DNA from: an uncultured Clostridia bacterium
GTDB lineage: Bacteria > Bacillota_A > Clostridia > Christensenellales > CAG-138
Direction: 5' to 3'
DNA length: 10,357 nucleotides
NCBI GenBank assembly: GCA_947302865.1
Contig: CAMYWS010000026.1
Location: 1-10,357 of the forward strand
The notes beneath the pieces are model-generated. The model was given only the letters and a program-made list of their open reading frames with translations, ran no database searches and had not been told where the DNA came from. The position numbers were made by a program, and so were the translations under genes. Position 1 is the first letter of the stretch. The number at the start of each line of letters is the position of its first letter. Below are positions 1-5,085 of this stretch, one piece after another.

Positions 1-53
1 GGATGACAGGTCGGGTATGAACCGACTACTCTGGCCAACTGAGTTACACCGCC
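1..53 (-). tRNA. tRNA-Met (CAT, elongator type), 3' part beyond the window
   Basis: Read on the minus strand, the acceptor 5' strand GGCGGTG lies at 53-47. The D arm follows, with stem ACTC/GAGT around an AGTTGGCCA loop. The anticodon arm is GTCGG (26-22), loop TTCATAC (21-15) and CCGAC (14-10), giving anticodon CAT at 19-17. The variable loop and first bases of the T stem run into the window edge, so the T arm and 3' acceptor strand are missing. The anticodon stem lacks the three consecutive G:C pairs typical of initiator tRNA, and the acceptor resembles Firmicutes elongator tRNA-Met. A CAT tRNA could instead be the tRNA-Ile whose anticodon is modified with lysidine, but the GGCGGTG acceptor argues for Met. 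The tRNA has its own promoter just upstream. Confidence 0.9.
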
Positions 54-64
54 ATAGCAGAGTT

Positions 65-93
65 ATTATAGCGGATGATTTCCGATGTGTCAA
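65..93 (-). promoter_or_regulatory. Consensus sigma-A promoter of the tRNA-Met gene
   Basis: On the minus strand, TTGACA (93-88) and TATAAT (70-65) are both perfect and exactly 17 bp apart. The expected start of transcription is near position 58, about 5 nt before the mature 5' end at 53. It lies between the tRNA and the end of the upstream membrane-protein gene, so the tRNA does not depend on that gene for transcription. Confidence 0.88.
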
Positions 94-152
94 GGCTTTT
101 TTTCAAGATGCGGTCGGTTTCATGTTGTTGGCCGTCACCGTTGCGTACGCAT

Positions 153-932
153 TTACAGAATGAAGTATGCGAGCAGTCCGCCGATCAAAAGACTCAGCAC
201 GTTTGCCGTGATCGTGAACAAAAGAAGACGGCGGCGGCTGATGTCCGGATACTTTTTCTTATAGAACGCGTACTCGATGAATACGACCGTGATCTCCAGC
301 GCAATGAGGATGACCCAGTAGCTGATCCTGCCGAACGCGTTGGCGATCAGCAGCAGAAGATTCATGAGCGGGTTCGTAATCGCGTTGATCGCAAAGACGT
401 ATCTGACCGGGCGAATCTTGAAGCACAGCGCCGTAAGCCATTCGACGAGGAACGTGACGGCGACCGGCATGAAAAACCCGGCGAACGCGTACAGAAGAAG
501 CCACGCGCCGCAGCTTAAACACGCCTCGCCGACGCTGCCCGTGCAGGAATCCGCGCCCTTCGGCTTTCCGGCGGTAAGCGCGTTCGTTTCGCAGTCGAGC
601 GTATAGCTCCCGTAGGGCTCGATCGCGATCTCATTTGTCCGCGTTTCCGTTCCGTCCGGCGCCGTAAGCGTCAGATAAAACTGCTTCTCGTCCTCGGCAA
701 ACCGTACGCCGATCTTCCAGTTCTTCGCGCCGTCCGAGGTGTAGGCTTCCCCCTGACGGATCGTACCGTTCTCATGCAGAAAGAACGCCGTGACGGTCGT
801 TCCTTCCGGCACGTTTTCAAGATACACCTTGAGTTCCCACGGATCCGGCGCGGGCGCGTTGGCGCTTGCGGCATGCGGGATGAGCATGAGCAGCAGCGCT
901 GAAAAAAGCAGAATGCAGATCCGTTTTTTCAT
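153..932 (-). CDS. Secreted/membrane protein with N-terminal extracellular domain and four predicted membrane segments, unknown function
   Basis: A 259-residue protein that I do not recognise as a named family. It opens with a Sec signal peptide (KKR, a hydrophobic core at about 5-19, and an Ala-Ser-Ala site with cleavage likely after residue 24). Residues 25-140 form a polar, probably beta-rich extracellular domain starting Pro-Ala-Pro-Asp-Pro-Trp. It contains four cysteines (114, 130, 138, 141) that could form disulfides. Four hydrophobic segments follow at about 143-166, 178-198, 205-224 and 236-258, with a basic loop (KKKYPDISRRR) before the last. The start at 932 is supported by GGAGG seven bases upstream. 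No terminator is visible after the stop, so some transcripts may read into the tRNA 100 bp downstream. Reality of the gene is likely; function is unknown. Confidence 0.8.
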   Translation of the reverse strand: MKKRICILLFSALLLMLIPHAASANAPAPDPWELKVYLENVPEGTTVTAFFLHENGTIRQGEAYTSDGAKNWKIGVRFAEDEKQFYLTLTAPDGTETRTNEIAIEPYGSYTLDCETNALTAGKPKGADSCTGSVGEACLSCGAWLLLYAFAGFFMPVAVTFLVEWLTALCFKIRPVRYVFAINAITNPLMNLLLLIANAFGRISYWVILIALEITVVFIEYAFYKKKYPDISRRRLLLFTITANVLSLLIGGLLAYFIL

Positions 933-958
933 GGGCGTTCCTCCGGGGCGTTTTTTTC

Positions 959-987
959 AGTATACCATATCCGCCGTTCAAATGCAA
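959..987 (-). promoter_or_regulatory. Extended -10 promoter of the membrane-protein gene
   Basis: On the minus strand, TGGTATACT (extended -10, with TATACT at 964-959) lies 17 bp after TTGCAT (987-982). The -35 matches consensus in only three positions, which the TG dinucleotide would compensate for. The start of transcription would fall about 20 bp before the start codon at 932. The same TTGCAT-17-TATACT pair recurs upstream of the lipoprotein gene at 2102. Confidence 0.6.
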
Positions 988-1082
988 TCCGATCGAAAAC
1001 GACGCCCGCAAAGCAGAGAATCCCCCTTTGGATCATATATTTTTGTCTGTCCCATAAAAGGTATTTTCTTTTTTCGAAATCC

Positions 1083-1091
1083 TGCTATACT
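1083..1091 (+). promoter_or_regulatory. Extended -10 promoter of the LexA-controlled regulator gene
   Basis: TGCTATACT is a good extended -10 element, placing the start of transcription at about 1097-1099, directly before the LexA operator at 1101-1114. The -35 region is T-rich (TTTTCT at 1064-1069) and weak. A second TATAAT occurs at 1115-1120, directly abutting the operator, but no convincing -35 lies 16-18 bp before it. Confidence 0.55.
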
Positions 1092-1100
1092 GTCCTTATG

Positions 1101-1114
1101 CGAACATATGTTCG
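1101..1114. promoter_or_regulatory. LexA operator (SOS box), perfect palindrome
   Basis: CGAACATATGTTCG is a perfect 14-bp inverted repeat. It fits the known Gram-positive LexA (DinR) consensus CGAACRNRYGTTYG at every position. It sits just downstream of the TATACT -10 box and 27 bp before the start codon of the helix-turn-helix gene, where bound LexA would block initiation. It is thus expected to be derepressed by DNA damage. Binding itself is inferred. Confidence 0.88.
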
Positions 1115-1141
1115 TATAATCCGCAGGAAAGGAGATCGGAA

Positions 1142-1528
1142 ATGTGCGTAAAAGAATGGAAGCGGATTGCGGAATGGGAGGCGACGCACTATCGGGAGCG
1201 TAAAGCGTTTCTGAAGGGCGTCCGGGACGCAGGGTGCGATACTTCGCGCCGCGCGGAGCAGTACCGGAAGTGGGTCCGTGCGATCGACGGCGTTCTTCGG
1301 TATCTGGGACAAAACGATCCGGAGCGGGAGCGGTTCTTCCGGCTGTGCTACGGGATCGACGGCGGCAGAAAACAGCATGGCAAAAAGGGCATGGTCGCGC
1401 TGACGTTTGCGTTCCACGTATCGCAGTCGACCCTGTATCAATGGAAAAACGAGGCTCTGTCGCTGCTGCTGATCGCCGCGGCGGAGACCGGCGCTTTGAC
1501 GCCGTTTTACGCCGGGAAAGGAAGATGA
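1142..1528 (+). CDS. Small helix-turn-helix protein, ArpU/RinA- or sigma-region-4-like, probably SOS-induced
   Basis: A 128-residue basic protein. The N-terminal half is charged and helical (many Arg, Glu and Trp). Residues about 45-70 hold a helix resembling the AIDxxLxxL...RxxFxxLxY region of phage late regulators. Residues about 80-112 (MVALTFAFHVSQSTLYQWKN and following) look like a sigma-70 region 4-type helix-turn-helix: helix, turn at HVSQ, then recognition helix STLYQWKNEAL. ArpU/RinA/DUF1492 proteins have this plan and size, but the assignment is by eye. The start is set by AAAGGAG at 1128-1134, seven bases before ATG. A perfect LexA box in the promoter makes DNA-damage control likely. 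No phage genes surround it, so it may be a domesticated phage regulator or a stand-alone SOS regulator. An inverted repeat follows the stop within 4 bp. Confidence 0.72.
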   Translation: MCVKEWKRIAEWEATHYRERKAFLKGVRDAGCDTSRRAEQYRKWVRAIDGVLRYLGQNDPERERFFRLCYGIDGGRKQHGKKGMVALTFAFHVSQSTLYQWKNEALSLLLIAAAETGALTPFYAGKGR

Positions 1529-1531
1529 AAA

Positions 1532-1563
1532 AGAGGACGTCCGGCGCATTTCGGGCGTCCTCT
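1532..1563. terminator. Inverted repeat after the helix-turn-helix gene; U-tract only on the minus strand
   Basis: AGAGGACGTCC (1532-1542) pairs with GGGCGTCCTCT (1553-1563) around a 10-nt loop, giving 11 bp including one G:T pair. It starts 4 bp after the stop codon of the 1142-1528 gene and so probably ends that transcript. However, no T-run follows on the plus strand. On the minus strand the stem is followed by TTTTTC, so as an intrinsic terminator it would work better for transcription coming leftward from the gene-free region. Confidence 0.6.
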
Positions 1564-1621
1564 GCTCCGATCATCTTCTGCGGTCCCGACCGGTTTTTTG
1601 AATATACAAGGCGATCGCTGC

Positions 1622-1956
1622 GGCGCATAACCGCATGCATCATGCACACGGTTATCCGTCTGCTTTTTGTGATATTTTCTTTATTCCGTTATTTTCAGGT
1701 GAAAATATGAATTATGCATTGCGTATTCAACCCCCTTATACCGCATATGCAAAGGCGCAAAAACGGTGGATAACTCCGAAAAAACCAATGTTCCTTGCCC
1801 CGGATTGTGGATAACTGTGTGGACGGTGTGGAAATGTATGCGATTATGCACCCTTTTTCGGGGGAATGAATATTCACGCATGGACGCGGTGTTTGTCGAA
1901 AAAGCCCGATGAACAGGGACGATTCCGCCTCCGGTGCAAAATACCGTTTATGCATG
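1622..1956. promoter_or_regulatory. Cluster of DnaA-box-like sites (candidate replication-control or origin-like region)
   Basis: One perfect DnaA box, TTATCCACA, lies on the minus strand at 1814-1806. A one-mismatch box, TTATCCACC, lies on the minus strand at 1773-1765, and a two-mismatch TTATGCACC on the plus strand at 1844-1852. Weaker TTATSC motifs are at 1630-1622 (-), 1652-1660 (+), 1712-1720 (+) and 1948-1956 (+). Two partial copies of the TGTGGA core follow the perfect box at 1818 and 1827. The AT-rich segment 1661-1740 lies among them like an unwinding element. In Firmicutes the origin normally sits beside dnaA, which is not in the window. A DnaA-titrating cluster or DnaA-regulated promoter region is therefore as possible as an origin. 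Confidence 0.45.
1806..1814 (-). promoter_or_regulatory. Perfect DnaA box
   Basis: Minus-strand TTATCCACA is identical to the classical DnaA 9-mer consensus. It is the best match of the surrounding cluster; a second copy differing only at the last base (TTATCCACC) lies 41 bp to the left in the same orientation. Confidence 0.6.
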
Positions 1957-2052
1957 CCGTTTTCGTCCGAAAACGCGCGAACCGCCCGTATTCTCGGTCT
2001 GTTGCGGCTCTCCCGCCGCCGTTTCCGTCTTGTCCGCAGCGTCACGGGACGC

Positions 2053-2081
2053 TTGCATTTTCAATCCGTATGCGCTATACT
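2053..2081 (+). promoter_or_regulatory. Promoter of the lipoprotein metallophosphatase gene
   Basis: TTGCAT (2053-2058) is followed after 17 bp by TATACT (2076-2081). Transcription would start near 2088, so the leader is short (about 14 nt), overlapping or just containing the GAAGGA ribosome site at 2086-2091. If initiation is slightly upstream the site is fully included. The element pair equals that of the membrane-protein gene at 932. Confidence 0.55.
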
Positions 2082-2101
2082 ATGCGAAGGATCAGAACAA
2101 C

Positions 2102-3190
2102 ATGAAACGATTATTCATCCTCAGTCTTTTGATCATATTGCTTGCGTGCGGGACCGGTCCTGCCTCCGTAACGCCCGTGCCGACGGCCGGGGCGGAGGTT
2201 GTCGCGCAGCCGCCGCAGGAAACGTCCCCAACGGAGGTCGTCATCCCTGTCCAAACAGCGGCGCCGACCGCGTCGCCGACGCCGGAACCGACCGAAAAGC
2301 CGACGCCGGAGCCGACGCAGACGCCGGAGCCGACGCCCTCTCCCGAGCCGAGCCCGGACCCGCGCTTTACCTTTGTCTGGGCGAGCGACACGCAGACGAT
2401 GATCGGCAACAGGGACATGCGGAGCAATTATCTTGCCATGTGCGACTGGATCGCGAACGAAGCGGACGCGCGCAATTTCGTGCTTTTTATTCACTCCGGC
2501 GATATGGTCAGCAACGGCGATATCGGCAGCCAGTGGACTCTTTTTCTGAAAGGGGTCGACGCATTTCGCGACAAGGTTCCGTTCTTCTGGGCGCTGGGCA
2601 ATCATGAAGAGGGCTATCAGCACAAAAAGCCGTGGAAAAACCGGATTTATCCGGACGGCGTTCCGCCCGAACAGGTCTATTATGACGGCTTTGCCTGGTA
2701 CCGGATCTTTGAAAAGGACGAAACGCGGCTGCTGCTGCTTTCGGTGCAGTACTGGATGGCGGGAAACGAGGAGCTGCTCGAATGGGCGCGCGGCGTGTGC
2801 CTTGCGCATCCGGACCTTCCGGTCATCCTGGTCACGCATCAGTATCTGACCGCGGAGGGAGGCCGGGCAGACCGCGCGGCCAACATGGAATCGCAGCTTG
2901 TCGCCCTTTGTCCGAACATCCGTCTGATCCTGTGCGGACATGCGCGCGGGATCTCACGCGCGGTTTTCACGTATGACGACGACGGGGACGGCGTGCCGGA
3001 GCGCACGGTCAACGCGCTGATGTACGACATTCAGACCGAACTCGAACGATACGGCTATCTTTGCCTGCTCACCTATGACCCGCGCGACAACTCGCTCTCG
3101 GTCGATTCCTATTCGCCGCTGTGGGACGACCACGTTTACAACGACGAACATCCCGAGCTTGAGCAGTTCGTTTTGTACGACGTATTCTGA
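2102..3190 (+). CDS. Lipoprotein calcineurin-like metallophosphatase
   Basis: A 362-residue predicted surface lipoprotein. The signal sequence ends in a lipobox Leu-Leu-Ala-Cys with Cys16 as the lipidated residue. Residues 17-87 are a Pro/Thr/Glu-rich spacer. The rest is a calcineurin-like phosphoesterase domain with its metal motifs in order: Ser-Asp96-Thr-Gln, Gly-Asp134, Gly-Asn167-His168-Glu169, Thr-His246-Gln and Cys-Gly-His280-Ala-Arg. Residues 292-300 form a DxDxDG acidic loop (DDDGDGVPE), as in a known subset of these enzymes, and may bind calcium. Two usual histidines are replaced: Gln98 in the first motif (common in DTQ-type members) and Arg282 where GHxH is usual. The substrate is unknown. 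The start at 2102 is chosen over the longer frame from 1934 because GAAGGA lies 10 bp upstream and the signal peptide begins there. A strong terminator follows. Confidence 0.88.
   Translation: MKRLFILSLLIILLACGTGPASVTPVPTAGAEVVAQPPQETSPTEVVIPVQTAAPTASPTPEPTEKPTPEPTQTPEPTPSPEPSPDPRFTFVWASDTQTMIGNRDMRSNYLAMCDWIANEADARNFVLFIHSGDMVSNGDIGSQWTLFLKGVDAFRDKVPFFWALGNHEEGYQHKKPWKNRIYPDGVPPEQVYYDGFAWYRIFEKDETRLLLLSVQYWMAGNEELLEWARGVCLAHPDLPVILVTHQYLTAEGGRADRAANMESQLVALCPNIRLILCGHARGISRAVFTYDDDGDGVPERTVNALMYDIQTELERYGYLCLLTYDPRDNSLSVDSYSPLWDDHVYNDEHPELEQFVLYDVF
2270..2362 (+). repeat. Pro/Thr/Glu-rich linker repeat in the lipoprotein gene
   Basis: Codons 57-87 encode imperfect repeats of Pro-Thr-Pro-Glu-Pro-Thr, built from repeated GCCGACGCCGGAGCCGACG-like units. 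Such spacers carry a domain away from the membrane and across the wall. A shorter linker of the same composition occurs in the NlpC/P60 protein of this window, suggesting a shared surface-protein style. Confidence 0.75.
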
Positions 3191-3202
3191 CAAAAAGAAA
3201 AA

Positions 3203-3240
3203 AGGATGGAAAGAAACGCTTCTTTCCATCCTGTTTTTTT
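3203..3240. terminator. Strong bidirectional intrinsic terminator between convergent genes
   Basis: AGGATGGAAAGAA (3203-3215) pairs perfectly with TTCTTTCCATCCT (3220-3232) around the loop ACGC: 13 bp. It is followed by GTTTTTTT on the plus strand. On the minus strand the same stem is followed by TTTTTTCTTTTTG (from 3202 leftward). It therefore ends both the lipoprotein gene (stop at 3190) and the wall-hydrolase gene (stop at 3244). Confidence 0.93.
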
Positions 3241-3243
3241 GCG

Positions 3244-5010
3244 TCAATCCCAAATGCGGTATGCCATCAGGAAGTGCTCCTGCCAGTACTTGCTCTTCAG
3301 GATGTTGCTCGACGTGATGCGGACGTGTCCGTCCGAGGAGGACGCGTCGATCATCTTGCCGTCGCCGAGATAGATACCGACGTGACCGGTCGCCATGGAC
3401 GAGCCGGAGAACACGAGGACGTCGCCGCGCTCGATGGAGCTCATCGAATTGATGCGCTTGTACTTCGAGCACGAACGCCAGATGATGCTGGTCATATAGC
3501 TCTGCCGCACGCCCGCCTGATTCAGGCACCAGTATACGAAGCCGGAGCAGTCGAACTGGTTCGGGCCCTTTGCGCCGCGCACGTACCGGCAGCCGATCTT
3601 GCTCTGCGCGATCTCGATGAACCGTTCGACGCCCTTCGAGCTCGAGATCGTACTGCTGCTGCCGGAAGGCTTCGGCGTCGCCGTCTTGCCGCTGCCGGAG
3701 GATGGCTTCGGCGTCGCCGTCTTCTTGACGGAAGCCGTCTGCGCCGCTTTTGCCTTTTCGCTTTCCAGCTTTTCAAGCGTCTTGGCGTTGATCTCGCCGT
3801 TCTGCGAAATGCCGTTGCGCTTCTGGAACGCCTTGACCGCCTCGACCGTGGTCTCGCCGTAATAGCCGGTGATCTGGCTGGAGCGGATGTAGCCGAGCTT
3901 GTACAGCTTCTGCTGCGCCGCACGGATCGCGGAGCCGCTCATGCCGAGACGCATGGCGTAATGGACCGCGTCCCTGCTGTTGATCTGCTCCATTGTCGCG
4001 GGACCGAGACAGCCGTCGCGGACGAGGCCGTTCGCCTCCTGGAACGTCTTGATGGCGGAAACCGTCTTGCTGTCCATTTTGCCCGAGCAGGCGTAGTCGC
4101 TTGAAAGATACCCGAGCTTCTGAAGGCGCTTCTGATAGGAAATGATGTTCTCGTCCGAATCGCCGGCCTTATAGCTGTTGCTGACGACGTCGCTCGAATA
4201 CAGCGTGTTCAGTGTCTTTGCGCCGACCTTGCCGTCGACCTTCAGACCGTTCGCGCTCTGGAACGATCGCACCGCCGCGGCGGTCTTTTCGCCGAACGTA
4301 CCGGTGCGGCTGTTTTTATCGAGATAGGCGAGCTCGTAAAGGCGGTCCTGCACCTCCTTGACGTCGTCGCCCTCGTCGCCCTCCTGCATGACGTATTCAC
4401 GGGCCTGTCCGCCGACGAGCAGCGCATAGGTGACTTCGCCCACGATACCGTCCGGCAGCAGGTTGTTGTGCTTCTGGAACGTGATGATCGCGTCCTGCGT
4501 CTGATTGCCGAAATAGTCGGTCGGTTCGTCGGGGTCCATGTAGCCGAGCTCCATCAGCGCCGACTGCACGGTGATCAGCAGTTCGTCGGTATCGCCTTTT
4601 TTGAGGGTCCTGCCGCCGAGATAATCCGTCGCGTCCGCGGGGTCCTGCGTGACCTGCGGCTCCGGCGTGTCCTGCGGTACGGGCGTCGGCGCTTCGGTGG
4701 GAAGCGGGATCCCGGTCGGCTCCGGTTCCGTCGGATGGATCACGACCACCGTATCGTTTGAAAAGCCGGGGTCCGGACGCGCGGGCTGAACGACGGCGAC
4801 CGGCTCCGCGCCGGCTTCGCCGACGCGGCCCGTTCCGCATCTTGCGATCGCAAGACTGCCGCTGACGATCCCGATCACAAGCCCCAGAAGCAGCACGATC
4901 GTGACCGCCGTCAGCAGCACACGCAGCGGTTTTTTCGGAATAATTTTTCTGAATTGTTCCCGGAGCGTCTCGAAGAGCACCCTGCCGGACGTTTTTGCCT
5001 GTTGTTCCAT
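3244..5010 (-). CDS. Membrane-anchored NlpC/P60 cell-wall endopeptidase with four peptidoglycan-binding repeats
   Basis: A 588-residue predicted peptidoglycan hydrolase. A basic cytoplasmic N-terminus is followed by one uncleaved membrane segment at about 30-55. Next comes a Pro/Thr/Glu-rich spacer (about 90-130) and four PG_binding_1 repeats (roughly 135-200, 205-270, 280-345, 350-415), each with LQxxLxxLGY and TxxAVxxFQ signatures. A Ser/Lys/Pro linker with a 12-residue duplication leads to a C-terminal NlpC/P60 domain (about 465-588). The catalytic set is visible: Cys488 in Phe-Asp-Cys-Ser-Gly-Phe, His543 in Thr-Gly-His-Val-Gly and His562. The family cleaves D-Glu-to-diamino-acid bonds in stem peptides outside the membrane. 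The start is supported by GAGGGA six bases upstream; that site lies in the loop of a 5-bp inverted repeat. It may share the mreB-WYL transcript or use its own weak promoter. Exact cleavage site is unknown. Confidence 0.92.
   Translation of the reverse strand: MEQQAKTSGRVLFETLREQFRKIIPKKPLRVLLTAVTIVLLLGLVIGIVSGSLAIARCGTGRVGEAGAEPVAVVQPARPDPGFSNDTVVVIHPTEPEPTGIPLPTEAPTPVPQDTPEPQVTQDPADATDYLGGRTLKKGDTDELLITVQSALMELGYMDPDEPTDYFGNQTQDAIITFQKHNNLLPDGIVGEVTYALLVGGQAREYVMQEGDEGDDVKEVQDRLYELAYLDKNSRTGTFGEKTAAAVRSFQSANGLKVDGKVGAKTLNTLYSSDVVSNSYKAGDSDENIISYQKRLQKLGYLSSDYACSGKMDSKTVSAIKTFQEANGLVRDGCLGPATMEQINSRDAVHYAMRLGMSGSAIRAAQQKLYKLGYIRSSQITGYYGETTVEAVKAFQKRNGISQNGEINAKTLEKLESEKAKAAQTASVKKTATPKPSSGSGKTATPKPSGSSSTISSSKGVERFIEIAQSKIGCRYVRGAKGPNQFDCSGFVYWCLNQAGVRQSYMTSIIWRSCSKYKRINSMSSIERGDVLVFSGSSMATGHVGIYLGDGKMIDASSSDGHVRITSSNILKSKYWQEHFLMAYRIWD
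3668..3723 (-). repeat. 36-bp tandem duplication in the hydrolase linker
   Basis: An identical 20-bp word occurs at 3668-3687 and 3704-3723, exactly 36 bp apart. This encodes a 12-residue repeat of Lys-Thr-Ala-Thr-Pro-Lys-Pro-Ser plus a Gly/Ser tail in the linker before the NlpC/P60 domain. It keeps the frame and is a likely site of copy-number variation between strains. Confidence 0.8.
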
Positions 5011-5029
5011 AGCTGTTCCCTCAGCTCAT

Positions 5030-5038
5030 ACGATACCA
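5030..5038 (-). promoter_or_regulatory. Possible extended -10 promoter of the wall-hydrolase gene
   Basis: Minus-strand TGGTATCGT resembles an extended -10 (TATCGT, four of six). No good -35 lies 16-18 bp before it. In that place there is a direct repeat of CATAAATG (plus strand, 5039-5046 and 5050-5057) with an 11-bp period, which could be a regulator site. The leader would be only about 15 nt. The gene could alternatively depend on read-through from the WYL gene, whose stop is at 5086. Confidence 0.35.
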
Positions 5039-5085
5039 CATAAATGTGTCATAAATGCGTAGAAATCCAAAACGATTTTCTCTTT

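Larger units (their letters stand above)
1564..2101. other. Gene-free stretch of about 540 bp, holding DnaA-box-like motifs
   Basis: No reading frame here has both a ribosome site and a protein-like composition. The frames that cross it are Arg/Cys/Ser-rich and look like shadows. The segment 1661-1740 is clearly AT-rich for this window. It contains the DnaA-box cluster described separately and a dyad, ATAACCG (1627-1633) with CGGTTAT (1649-1655). The final 50 bp carry the promoter and ribosome site of the lipoprotein gene. I found no recognisable signature of RNase P RNA, tmRNA, SRP RNA or a riboswitch, but an unrecognised RNA cannot be excluded. Confidence 0.6.

Noticed and set aside
142..151. 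Palindrome TGCGTACGCA just after the stop of the membrane-protein gene
   Set aside because: Only 10 bp, no loop and no T-run, so neither a terminator nor a recognisable operator; probably chance.
1142..1528. Helix-turn-helix gene as evidence for a prophage or defence island
   Set aside because: No integrase, capsid, terminase, nuclease or attachment repeats are present on either side; the phage resemblance is limited to this one protein.
978..1649. Long minus-strand open frame of 223 codons
   Set aside because: Arg/Ser/Pro-rich translation, antisense to the helix-turn-helix gene, crosses the LexA box and hairpin, and lacks a good ribosome site. A shadow of GC-rich codon bias.
1934..2101. 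Upstream extension of the lipoprotein gene frame to 1934
   Set aside because: It would put a Cys/Arg-rich stretch before a textbook lipoprotein signal sequence, and the TATACT promoter and GAAGGA ribosome site lie inside the extension. The ATG at 2102 is far better.
2270..2362. Repeat region considered as a CRISPR or minisatellite
   Set aside because: The repeats are short, in frame and encode a Pro/Thr/Glu spacer; there are no unique spacers of even length.
2111..2941. Minus-strand frame of 276 codons opposite the lipoprotein gene
   Set aside because: Contains long Arg-rich runs that mirror the Pro/Thr/Glu linker codons; a shadow.
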